Origin: Botrytis cinerea B05.10
Lineage: Eukaryota > Ascomycota > Leotiomycetes > Helotiales > Sclerotiniaceae
Length of the DNA: 64,000 nt
NCBI RefSeq assembly: GCF_000143535.2
Contig: NC_037312.1
Coordinates: 558,001 to 622,000 of the forward strand
Reading direction: 5' to 3'
The notes under the pieces were generated by a model. It did not search any database. It was not told the origin of the DNA and saw only the letters and a program-made list of their open reading frames with translations. A program made the position numbers and the translations under genes. This document shows, piece by piece, positions 13,006 through 24,502 of this stretch (the stretch's first letter is position 1; each line of letters opens with the position of its first letter).

Positions 13006-15112
13006 GAAATACTGTTCGGTGTAATTGTGCTAAGTTGGAGATAGAAATTGACTTCGTCGCCGCGAAAGATGCGTCGCGGTTACATCTATCATGATTGCTT
13101 GGCACCGATATTCCCAAAAAAACTTGAGTTCGGCAATTACCGGTTGATGGCGGGGGGGCGTTCTTTTTTTTTTTGGAATGATGGGGGTTACATAAGCAGC
13201 ATTATTAGATCAGCAATAGCAAAATTGAAGCCGAGCACGTGCCGAGGCATGCTCAGACCATGTTTAGTTATTAGACCATGTTACAGACTTGCAGCTCTTG
13301 CAGCTCCTGCAGCTGTCTACTCGAGTATTCCAATTTCCAAGGTTTGTGCGAGGAGCGTAGCGCAACTGTGCCGCACTCGGACATTGTTCACGTGCCACAT
13401 CCTTCCCGCTTTTTATCTTCTTACATGGAGGCGTTGAATCAGCGACTACGAGGGAGACCAGGATGGACGGGCTACCACACACCACCAGACGAGCCAGGCG
13501 AGCCAGGATGGACGAGAACCATGCGATCTAACGGTCCAAGCATTTTTTTTTATCTTTTATGGCGGCAACGCAAGTCAAGAGGCAAGGTGGGTGGAGGGAA
13601 GTTACGTTGGTTGAAGGTTGTCGGTTGGATGTTGAATTGGAGGAGGTTGTTAGATTGGAGGAGGATGAATAACTCGAAAAGTCTTTACACCTTCTTTGAA
13701 TCAGTGACATATGATATGGTCAGTATATAAGCATGTGTCTCTCGAGATCCACTCCCTCCCCTTGATGTGGAATATATCGTGGCCATCCCATGGCTGTGAA
13801 AAGGAACGCCGTTATCAAATCCAGGCCTGTTTCCAGCCATTTTCTCCATCGTTTTATATTGCACTCGTGCCATTCTGACCGATTGCGTATCTCTCTCTCT
13901 GTCCACATCCAGCCGTATGATGCAAATGGGCTGATAGACACCGTCCGAGATGATTGATCATTCGTTCTGGCCATGTATGCGTGTGTGTGTGTGTGTATGT
14001 GTGTGTGTGTGTATGTGTGTGTGTATGTATGTATGTATGTGTATATATATATATATATTTATATATGTGAATTATATATGTGAGTTATATATGTGAATTA
14101 TTTACTGATAGATATAAATGTTATTATTATTATTATTATTGTTATTATCATTCACCATCCCGTACGATAGACTTACAGATGCAATGCTACCATACCACTC
14201 TGATCCTCCCCAACAACCGCCATACAACCAAAATCCATTTCCATTCTTATTCTTGTTAAAGTTTCTGATCCAAGGTCTATTCTATCCACATATACACACA
14301 TATACGCACATATACACACATATACACACATATACACACATATACACACATTCATGCCTATTTGGTACTTATACATACATAAGATCGCACACTCTATTTC
14401 ATCCATATTTCAACGTCCACACACCACACACCGCATATCCATTCCATTTCTTTCTTCTCTTCCTGTTTTTCATATCTGTTGATTATTTGCCCAAGAAACT
14501 ACCTACACATGCTGTACTAATACTGCCGTCTGCTACTTGTCGCTTGTTATCCGATTCCTCCTGCTCTTCCACCTCGTATCATTCCACATCTCCAATTTAG
14601 ATGTCAAGTGAACGCACAGCACGACAAGCCACTTTATTTCTCTCAACCCAGAATCCCGTTAGGAACAGAACCAAAGTCAATCCAGTCCAATCCAATCCAA
14701 TCAATCAGCATTCAACATTCAACATTCAACGTTCAATATCAGCAGCACTTTGACTACCATACATACATAGTGTTAGATACTACGAGAGACCATACCACCC
14801 ACCTCTCCATACAATCCATACACTCCATACAATCCATACACTCCCATACACTCCATACATAATCTCGTTTCCCATACTTCCTAGCTCATTCATTCAAGCG
14901 TTTTTTTTTTTCCCTTTTCTTTTATCATCGCTTGCCCTGCAGTCAGTCCATCATCCTTTGTTGAACACACAGTCAAATACACGTTCACATAAATACATAT
15001 ACGCATTTTCACACTGCACAATTGTCTGCCCTTCTCTCATTCACCTCACGCCCTCTCCCTTTTCAAGAAGAACAAAAGTCGCGGATCACCTTCATCCGCG
15101 TTCTTCGAGAGA
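13006..15112. other. Divergent promoter region with microsatellites
   Basis: About 2.1 kb between the divergent MPP-alpha (-) and FHA-RING (+) genes. No gene was recognised. It holds a TG/GTAT repeat (about 13979-14060), TATTAT runs near 14120, six exact copies of a CATATACACA-type decamer (14291-14350) and CATACAATC-type short repeats near 14805-14850. The right part is pyrimidine-rich, as expected of a fungal 5' leader for the gene starting at 15113. Confidence 0.55.
14291..14350. repeat. Decamer tandem repeat TATACACACA
   Basis: Six in-register copies of a 10-bp unit, one with A to G (TATACGCACA). The same unit with the same variant recurs at 62491-62530. Confidence 0.9.
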
Positions 15113-17348
15113 ATGTATTCATCGCTCCCTAGTGCGCCCTGGAACCCAACCGCTTCAATCTCATCACCCATGGTACGAGAAAGGAGTGCACAATCAATCT
15201 CCGTCTCACCAATCTCCCCACAACCAACGACCACCCCAACATCGCCCACATCATCATCTACCAGAGGTCGCCTCAGAGGTTTAAGTTACTTGCGAAGTTA
15301 CACACAAAACCACTTATTATCGAGGGAGCATCATAATCCAAATTCGTCAAATTCCTCCAATTCCAATAGTAATAACCATCCCAATCCACCACCCACACTC
15401 TCACACACCTCAAGTTATCCTTCGCCTTCATCCCCCACGTCAGCGAGCGCACACCCTCACGCCTCTTCTGCAGCCTCGCCTGCAACGCCTGTAACGCCTG
15501 CAACTTCTGCAACTCCTGCAACTCCTGCAACTTCTGCAACGCCTGCAACCGAAATTCTTCCTCGACAAATTTCACCCACTGCGCGAAGATCCACAAATCC
15601 CCCCGAATTAACATCTGCAGGTTCGAGTAATCAAGAAAATCTTGGATCGACAAGTGGGTGGTTACCGACAGTGGGAGGTCACAGCGGAGTATCAAGAATT
15701 GCAACTCAGCCACAACCTACTGCGACTGCCTCCTCTTCAGCTGTCTTATCGGCCAACGATTCATCTGCGATAACTTCTGGTCTTGAGGCGTCGATGGCAA
15801 GAACCAGATCCGCAGGAACAGGAGGGGCAGCAGACATGCCTTTATTAAATGACTCGGGCGAAAACAGTTCTCAGCCAACAAGAGAAACCATGTCGCATCA
15901 GCTACCATCAATTCGTTTCTCTCCGCATCAAGATCCTCGAGCTCATCGTCCATCTCTCGTATTTGGCACCATGAGTCGAACCCTCCCGACAGGAAAGGAG
16001 ATTATAAAAGTTGGTCGATATTCCGAAAGAGATAATCAACCCCCTCATGCTACAAATGTGCCGTCGTTTGCACCAGTTGGATTCAAGTCAAAAGTGGTTA
16101 GCAGGCGTCATTGTGAATTTTGGTGCACGGGAGGGCGTTGGTTTATAAAGGATGTGAAAAGTTCATCGGGCACATTTCTCAATCACATACGATTGAGTTC
16201 ACCGGGAACAGAATCAAAACCATTCCCAGTGAACGATGGCGATATAGTCCAATTAGGTATAGATTTCAAAGGTGGTGAGGAAATGATATTTAGATGCGTC
16301 AAAATACGAGTTGAACTCAACAAAGGATGGCAAACCGGTCCTAGCAGTTTCAAGTATGCATACTAGTTTGATGGTGAACCCAGTGTATTTGCTAATCTTC
16401 TATCCAGTGTACAATCCCATAAGCGCTTACGCGAGCTCAACAACAATCTCAAGAAGCAAGCCGCCGGTGGTTCGAGTAGTTCCTCGCAAGATTGCTCGAT
16501 TTGTCTTGGACCCATAGCAGTAAGTCAAGAGCTTTTCTCCTACCCGATAGCCCCAAACTAACGCACGAAAGCCCTGCCAATCTTTATTCGTCGCACCCTG
16601 TTCTCACACATGGCATTACAAATGTATACGAGTGGTGATCAATGGTCCCACTTGGCCTCATTTTATATGTCCAAATTGTCGTACAGTCGCAGATCTCGAG
16701 GCAGAGCTTGATGAACCAGATGGAGATTGGGAGGAATTAGCCACATCTGATGCCGAGGCGGAGGTGGAAGCAGTATCAGAATCTGCAACAAATTCAAACA
16801 ATCCCCTTGGAACCGAGCCAACGACCCAGGAAGCGATTATACCACAGACGAGTGATCCCACGGCCGCTCCAACTCTACCGGAGCCGGAAACCTTTGAACC
16901 TTTGAATATGAATCACATCGAAGATGATCTCGACACGAGCGATGATTCTAGTACTGGTGCTCACGCCCACGAATCTAGACTCGAAGATATAGCTTTTCTT
17001 AACGTAAGCGATTCACAAACCAGTTCGGCGTCAGCCACACCAATTCCTCAAACCAACCTGAATTCTACAGTATCACCTGTCGACATAATTGCAAGAAAGC
17101 CAGTCCCTAGTGCCACCTCTATCTCTCGTTCTGAGCGCGGTTCACCAAGTCCAAATGGTATGCATCCTGCATTAACAGATCCTCTCACGGGTGAAGGGCC
17201 AATGACACCTAGAAATGATGTAGGACCATTCATTTTTGACGGTGGGGCGGGGTTAACAGACACAATCAGGCTAGCCACTGGATCTAGCAATTTAGATTAT
17301 AATGAAACACCAACGACAGCTCACTCAACACCGCATTCTGCTCTTTAG
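15113..17348 (+). CDS. FHA-RING E3 ubiquitin ligase, Dma1/Dma2 type
   Basis: Predicted RING ubiquitin ligase that reads phospho-threonine through its FHA domain. Yeast Dma1/2 and fission yeast Dma1 act in spindle-position and mitotic-exit checkpoints. Exons 15113-16353, 16408-16519, 16572-17348 (introns 54 and 52 bp); 709 aa. Residues 1-290 are Ser/Thr/Pro-rich and disordered, with a run of PAT/SAT triplets from 15478-15550. The FHA domain spans about 296-402, with VGRYSE and SRRHCEF and the closing GTFLNH. The RING spans about 442-486: CSIC, then PCSHTWHYKC, then CPNC. This domain appears only after splicing, because an intron falls inside the RING between its first two cysteine pairs. The acidic and Ser-rich tail (about 490-709) is unremarkable. 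Confidence 0.93.
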
Positions 17349-18765
17349 ATTTTCTCTCAAGAGGAACAATCAATCAGTACGAAAGGATTTGGCCAGGGCA
17401 AATTTTCTGCATTTTAGCGAAGGATTCTCTGTGGGCGATCATTTGATGTCTAGTGGTTAAATTCATCACTTTTGTATGGTTACGATAAATGATAATAAAC
17501 GACAAATGATCTGGGTACATATTTTCGAGGGAACAAATGAGGGGAATAAGAAGTTAGTTTGCATGTTGGGATGAATGGTGATAGGCGTATACTTGGGAGG
17601 ATTCAAAGTCACTTGAGAAATGGAGTGGGGTGGAGTTAATTGCTTCTTATATGAGCTGGTTGATTGGGAATGTGTTATTGATAGAGGAGAAAGGGTAGGG
17701 GGAAGCGAATGCGCTAGATACATACGCACTTGCATTTACATTTACATATGCGGTTAGGAATAGGATCAGGAATAGCGAAATGGGGTGAGCCAGCGTCGAG
17801 CCAACTCGGAGGACTTGATAGATATATCTCGCTTTGTTGAGAGTAGCGGATCAGGGATACCTGGAAATATGAGATGTTCTTATTATACTCTATCGATATT
17901 TTATATGTGATATGTGATATTTGATACTACTTCAATTCCGAGATTGAAGATATATTCGAATTGATTGAAATGAAATGAACAAAATCACTTTTAGAAAATA
18001 GATAAGATGACTGTAATTTTAATCCATAAATAAGAAAGAGAGAGAGATACGAGTCGATATATCTATCTATCTATATCTACCTATCTATATTACTTGAAAG
18101 TAAACTCTCGTTCGCTTCTCCTAACAGCTTTGACAAGTTCCTATGAGTTCCTATTAATCTTTTAATCTTTTAATCAGATATTAGATATTAAATCGTATAA
18201 TACTATATATAATGAGATGAGATATAATGAGATATAATGAGATATTACTTAGAATATACGTACAATCTTCCTCTCATCCCTCTTTACTCATATACGATAC
18301 AAAAACTTAGTTTTCACATCAAAAGATATAAAATACACACATATATAAGCAGCTAAAAAAAAACAACGACAGCGTTCACTCCCATTCATTCAATTCAATT
18401 CATATCGTGTATGCATAAACATTCATACATTGTACGCTACGCTGCGTATCATTGCTTACTTCGCGTAATTTAATATGCCCCTGCCTTCCCTCCCCTTGCC
18501 AACCCCGCTAACCACCCAAGATCGTATTCATAACACCCACTCATCAGTTAAAAGCTTCTTCCATCCTTCCCTAAACCCCTCCATCCATTCTAGGGAACCA
18601 TGACTCAGATAAATCTCATCAAGCCATCATCCATCCGTTCATTGCCACCCCTTCCACCCCCTCAACCTCCCAAAATAAACCCAAATAATCACTCAGCAAA
18701 TCGCAAAGAAAAGAAAAAAAACCGCTCCCCGCACTACCCCCCACCCAAAATTTACACAAGTAATA
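17349..18765. other. Intergenic region between convergent genes
   Basis: About 1.4 kb between the 3' ends of the FHA-RING gene (+) and Ptc1 (-). It is AT-rich with short TATC and GAGATATAAT repeats (about 18050-18250). No gene was seen; it presumably holds both 3' UTRs. Confidence 0.6.
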
Positions 18766-20714
18766 TCACTTCTCAACTCCAGCCGGTAAATGCAAATTTG
18801 CAGCCGTCTCCTCCGCTTTCGCATTCTTCGTAGCATTTAAATCTATTTCAGGAGCCGATGAATCACCTTCAATGGACTGAGGTTCCTCTTCAACTACACT
18901 CTCCATCCGAGGTTTCTCTTCATCCTCATCATCCTCTACGGCTCCATCAAATTTAGGATCATGTCCTGCACCACTATTACTACCACTAATACCGAGATTT
19001 GATGCACCATCTTTAACTTTTTGCTGAGATTCTGAAACAATTTTATCCGCTTCGGATAGTGTACCTAATCCCATATTACCATCACCTTCAACACCAATAG
19101 CTGCATGAGAATCTTTGGCGGTTGCAACAAGAAGTGGTCGATTAAATCGAACAATCATACAAGACAAATTATCGGTACTAAAGCGAGCAAGGGCGTATTC
19201 GACAAGTTGTTTAGCTGCGGCAACAGGATCTTGTTGATGACGAACGAGATCAACTGCTTCTTGATCTGAACAGACATCCCATAACTGTGACTTGATTAGT
19301 GGAATTCTTCACAAACGATTAAAATAGTACTTACACCATCACAAGCCAATATAATGAATTCATCACTATCAGGTTGTATAACAGTTTCAGTCGTATATGG
19401 ATGACCTGTAACCAAATCTTTCATATACGCATCTCCCAATGCACGAGTAACTGCCAAAACACCATTGACACGATTATTGAGGATCAAACCACCTGCATTT
19501 GCAACACGTTTTCCTTCATTCTCATCACTACCCTTATGATCATAAGATAGACGTAAAGCTTTGCCGTTGCGACACAATACGATACGTGCATCTCCAACAT
19601 TGGCGGTATACAAAACTCTAGCACGAGAAGAAGTGCTTTTGAGTTTTGCCTGAACATCTCCAGTAGGAGCATTCAAAACGGCTTTTGGCTGTTGTGATGT
19701 GGATTTCGAATCTACACCACCATCTTCAGTCTTTGTTTCTTCAGCAGCTTTAACAGCAGCAGCGGTCGCAGGTGCAATGGCTGTAGAACCCGTGGCAGAT
19801 GAAGTGTTTGGTATCCTATCCTCCCAACGAAGCACTGCTGTAACGGCAGTACAACCACTGTTTTTCAAAGGTAATTTTTCCAACTGCGCATCGACCGTTG
19901 TAAAGGTTTGATCGAGAAGCTCGGGAATCGGTGTATTCGGATTCTTTCGTATAGTCTCTTCCAAAATGAGATGTAATTTCTTTCCGCACCAATCCGCAGC
20001 AAATGTACCTGCATGACCGTCGAAGATTGCAAAATAGCCATTGTCTGTCTCCATCATAGATTGTGCAGATACCGGCCGAGCAATACTATCTGATGAATCA
20101 CTTGCGACTTTATCTGACTTTTCTGACTTGGAGCTAGAATCGGCACCCACCACAGGTGCAGGTGTGTGTAAGAAGTTATACAAGAAAGCATGAGTATCCT
20201 CCATCGTGCGACGACACTTCTTATTTTTATCTTCCCAAACGCCGACTTTGAATGTCGATCTAGGACCGGGACGAGATTCTCCCGCCGAATTATTATGCTG
20301 CCCTTGGGGAACCGTCAAGGCCGGATCTTGTTTTCCCAACTTTTGTAAGGGCGTTTGCACTACATCGCTTGATCGACCACCAGACATGAATCCGGAAGAA
20401 TTAGGACTCTGGCTGAAGTGCAATGAATTTTTCGCACTGGCAAGAAACGAGCTGGCTTTGCCGCCGACCCCGCTACTCCGGCGTTTCTTCTCTCCAGAAC
20501 CATCGCCGGGAATTGCGCGACCTGGCGGACTGCCATTGCCGCTACGTTTTTCGGATGTGCCAGTCTCACCATCGAGAGCTCTTAAAGCGGACGATGCATC
20601 GCCTTGGTTGTTGAGACCTGTTGATGAATCGGCGCTAGATTCGGAAGAGGTGGGAGGAGTGGTGGTGGAAGCTAAGGACGAATCTTTTGGTGGGGAACTC
20701 GAGCTGCCAAACAT
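18766..20714 (-). CDS. PTC1: Protein phosphatase 2C, Ptc1 type
   Basis: Metal-dependent Ser/Thr phosphatase. In yeast Ptc1 dampens the HOG and cell-wall-integrity MAP kinase pathways. Exons 20714-19335 and 19284-18766 with a 50-bp intron; 632 aa against 281 in yeast. Residues 1-153 are a Ser/Gly-rich extension absent from yeast Ptc1. The PP2C domain spans about 154-506: [25 protein letters not shown] (metal-binding Asp, about 229), [59 protein letters not shown] (the intron interrupts this motif) and [13 protein letters not shown] low-complexity insert of about 65 residues (298-363) splits the domain before YTANVGDAR. The acidic Ser-rich tail (507-632) is disordered. All metal-ligand motifs look intact. 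Confidence 0.95.
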
Positions 20715-21319
20715 TCTGTTGAGCAGACCTCCTTGGGAGGAAAAGCTCCTCCTCTTATTTCCTGCCAGTTTGTTTGATTTAAATAAAAGAGTCTCGTGAA
20801 GAGACGGACGGCTGTTATTCGAAGAGAGGAAGAAGGTTCGTTTTGCTGTGCGAATTTATCGTTCCTGCCTCTTATTTGTTTGGTTGTTTGCTTCGCCCTC
20901 CTCTTCGGGGTGCAAGGTAGCTAATAAGACCAGTTGACTTTGTAATATGGCCAGACAATGGGTAACGAGGAAGTAGTTTGGATGATTTGTCCGATTTCAA
21001 TATTTTAAATGAGACTTGATCGGGTTGAGAAGAAGAAGGACGAGAGAAGATTGAGTTGGGCTGCGTTGAGGTTAATTGGATTTGGAGTATGACTGAGTTT
21101 TGGTTCCTGTTCTTGGGTTGAGACTGGGAGTGAATTAGCTTTGGATTTGGATCATCATTTCCTCTCCCATGACATCGTTTTTGCGGTCGGTTCGTGGGGT
21201 ATTTCGGGTTATTGGGTACAATACAATGGGATGCTCACGATTGATAGACTCCGCAATCCACTCTGATCCTTTGTAATATAAAGTACCACGGAGCTGGGAT
21301 TTGGATGGAAGGGAGATGC

Positions 21320-21480
21320 TTTATGCTAAATACTATATAGTACAAACTAAATGCTAAATGCTAAATGCTATATAGTACAGACTAATAAATGCTAAATGCT
21401 AAATACTATATAGTACAGACTAAATGCTAAATACTACATACTACATCCTACATCCTACATCCTACATCCTACATCCTAAA
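21320..21480. repeat. Imperfect TGCTAAAT/CTATATAGTACA repeat block
   Basis: Three or so copies of a unit combining GCTAAATGCTAAATAC with TATATAGTACAGACTAA, ending in five CTACATC heptamers. Non-coding. Confidence 0.75.
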
Positions 21481-22107
21481 TACACTTTGCACACGTACGA
21501 GGATACAAGGGAAATTGCCGTTAGACACAATGACCGGGTGCTTGGATCTCCGTCTCGATTCGGCAACAGGGAAACACGATGACGACTCCGGACCGCGAGG
21601 AAAGAATCCGAGGGAGTGAGTGGTATGTATCAGGATGAATGCAGCAGCAGAGCAATCTGGGGAAATCCAGAGCGAGAGAGGCACGGTGGTTCTGCTGCTT
21701 CTCCCATACTGCAATCGAGACGAGATACTGCCAGGTAGTCAGTCGTCAGTCATTTCTACACCCAAGAGATAATATAATCATGTTATAGTACAACGACTCT
21801 ATGCTATCTCATCGCCTCCTCGACTATATACTTCTCCAAGGCAAAAAGATACACATTCACATCTACATCTACACTTCTACACATCTACACATCTACAAAT
21901 CCCCAAACTATATATTACATACATACTATACATCTCCAAACGACACTCGGCAAACAGCAATCAATACATATCCAACCGCACCATATATATATATATATAT
22001 ACCTACCTATCGCGTGTACCTAGTTCAAAGATCATCACAGTTATCTCATATCTTATAGTTATTATCCAACATCTACAGAATCCATACATACCTATCCGTG
22101 TCATTTT

Positions 22108-22143
<36 letters not shown>

Positions 22144-22499
22144 AATACACAAATAACTAAATACTTACTGACTTACTTATTTATATATATATACATCCTG
22201 ACTACATTCTGACTACATACACTAAATTAGATATAACTATACATAACTATACATCTAACACAATAACAACAAACAATACAATACACTACAACACTACACT
22301 ACTCCAACCCAACCCAACCAACCACACCACAACACAAAACGTTCAGTCAAACAAAAATCAAGTAAAATCCTCACATCTAACACAACAGATCTTATTGATT
22401 CCCGATTTATTCTCTATTTATGAATGCATGAATGAATAAATATGTAAATATATGTATCTACTCATAAGCAACAAGAAAACTAGAACCCTCCCATCCTCC

Positions 22500-22541
22500 C
22501 ATCCCATCCCATCCCATCCCATCCCATCCCATCCCATCCCA
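22500..22541. repeat. CCCAT pentanucleotide microsatellite
   Basis: Eight uninterrupted copies of ATCCC in the 3' flank of the VPS2 gene. Confidence 0.9.
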
Positions 22542-22912
22542 TCGCATCCTTGGACTCGCATCCTCAAAACCTCCTCCCTATTTACGCAAGGCAAGGTAAA
22601 AGACAGAGAGACAGACAGACAGACAGATAGACAGAAGATTATGAAAAAAATAAAAAAAATCTGTAAAACCCATCCATAACAGACCCAAACCACAACCGCT
22701 AATAAAACGCCTTCCGCAATCCTGCGAGTAACGCCGATGAAAGAATTGTACGTGTGTGGATCGACAAACATCATGTATCTTTCCATCTCATCTGACCATT
22801 ATACCGACAAATGAGTGTCCTCTTTTACAGAATCGATTTGCATGTGACCTCATTCAATGAATTCTCACCCCTCCCTCCACCCCCCTGATCAATAAACAAA
22901 TCAATAGATCAA

Positions 22913-23781
22913 TCAATCCCTCCTCAAACTATCCAATCTCGCCTGCAAATCATCATCTCCGGGATCCGCCCCGCCAGGCCCCCCACCACCCCCAACAGCC
23001 TGCGCGACCCTCCCCTCCGCCACCGCCTGACTCTGCAATCCCTGCGGAGTCTCCCCCATCGCCGCTTTCAAATCGATTCCAATCTCCTCCAAAACCTGTT
23101 CTACGACTTCCTCACCCTCTTCCTCATCTTCCAGACCGGTGACATCATCAATCGCATCATCCATCATTTCTTGTCTCTGATCCATAATATCATTTTCCTT
23201 TTCGAATTCCATCGCGATTCGTTGCAGCGCGGGGAGATTCATGCTTCGGTTCATGCTGCCGAGAACTCCTGTTGCACCTTTCATGGCTTGCATCATTTGT
23301 TCATTTGTTCGTACCGTCTTTTTCCAATAAATCAGCACAAACCCCTCTTAATCACTCCCCTCCCTCTTCCTCTTCCTCTTCCCGCTCCTTTCCCCCTCCC
23401 CTCCTCCAACCCCCCTAAAACCAAAACTAAAAAAAAACATACCTGTATCCTCAAACTAATCGCCTGCAACTGAGTCCTCATACTATAAAACTTCTCCACA
23501 TATCTCCTCGTCCTCACCAAATCCTTGGCCTGAATCTTCGCCGCCCCCATCTGTCCATTCTTCGCACTCTTCTTAATTTCCTGAATCAATTTCTTCTCCT
23601 GATTTTCCAACTTCGTTCTCTCGCGATCGAGTTCGCGCTGCGTTTTTTCCAGCGATCGCTGATGTTTGCGCAGTCGCTCCGCAGGCGTCATGCGCTTGCC
23701 AAATGCCCATTCGACGATCTGGATGGGGATGGTTAGTGGGGGAGCTGGGGGAGGGATATGAGGAGAGGTACGGACATTCAT
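22913..23781 (-). CDS. VPS2: ESCRT-III subunit Vps2/CHMP2
   Basis: Small charged coiled-coil protein that polymerises with Snf7 and Vps24 on endosomal membranes and recruits the AAA ATPase Vps4 for multivesicular body sorting. Exons 23781-23776, 23718-23443 and 23317-22913 (introns 57 and 125 bp) give 228 aa; yeast Vps2 has 232. The first exon codes only Met-Asn. Its intron has a rare GTCCGT donor but a perfect CTAAC branch site, and splicing yields MNIVEWAFGK, the expected family start. Unspliced reading would add 19 Pro-rich residues in frame. The core matches yeast closely: RTQRELDRERTKLE-like first helix, AKNGQMGAAKIQAKDLVRTRRY, QAISLRIQ and MEFEKENDIMDQRQEMMDDAID. The last residues (DDLQARLDSLRRD) form the MIT-interacting motif that binds Vps4. 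Confidence 0.95.
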
Positions 23782-24502
23782 GGTTGTGATTGAAGGTGTT
23801 GGTTGGTGTTGAGGTTGAAAGGGAATCGGAGAAAGGTGGGTGAATTAATGTAGATTATTTGATGGTGTGTGTGTTCGATGCAGCCGCGCAAGTCGTCATG
23901 GAGTAATGATTCGGCTTTCGTTTCCAAGCTCGTAGCCTTGGATCTTAGCAGCCTTGGCTAATTGTATCCTGAAATCTAAGGCACACATATAGTTGTCCCT
24001 ACCTACCCCATTTGATAGGACCTGGAGCTCAATACATGTTCACCGGGAGTAAGCTACAAGATATGCGCCCTGCAGCTAAGCTTAGGAAAGGCTACAAGTC
24101 GCTTGGAAAGGCTCACAGGTAACTTTACTTGTCTAGAAAGCTCACAACACGCCCCTCGGAGGTAGGATCACAGATGCGCATTTCACATGTGACATATTAA
24201 GGTATGATATTACTTTTCTTTCTTTTCTTTTCTTTTCTTTTCTTTTATTTTCTACTGAGTAAAGTAAGTGGAGAGGGGAGTCCGAAGTAGCTAGGTACGC
24301 CATACAATCAATCCTAAAGCTTACGACCAACGCCACTCATATTTCCATTTTCCACATCACCACCCATCCATCACCTGTTCCGCCAATCCATCCCTAATTG
24401 TCTTTAAAAATCAATTGCTCAGAAAACGCCATTTTTATTCATCTGAGAAAGCAGACATCGACGCATGAGAAGAAAAAGAGATATTGGGGTATAACAAAGA
24501 AT
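23782..24502. other. VPS2 promoter / FZO1 3' flank
   Basis: 720 bp with no gene. It contains a short TTTTC pentamer run at about 24218-24246. Both neighbours are on the minus strand, so the left half is the VPS2 upstream region. Confidence 0.6.

Larger units (their letters stand above)
20715..22912. other. Promoter of Ptc1 and repeat-rich spacer
   Basis: About 2.2 kb. It holds the Ptc1 upstream region (G-rich up to about 21300), then a block of imperfect TAAATGCTAAATACTATATAGTAC repeats and CTACATC repeats (about 21320-21480), TA runs (about 21985-22010 and 22110-22140) and a CCCAT pentamer array (22500-22541). No gene was recognised. Confidence 0.55.

Noticed and set aside
14118..14600. 160-residue plus-strand frame starting with poly-Leu
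   Set aside because: Built from TTA and decamer repeats; no domain, and it lies in the divergent promoter region.
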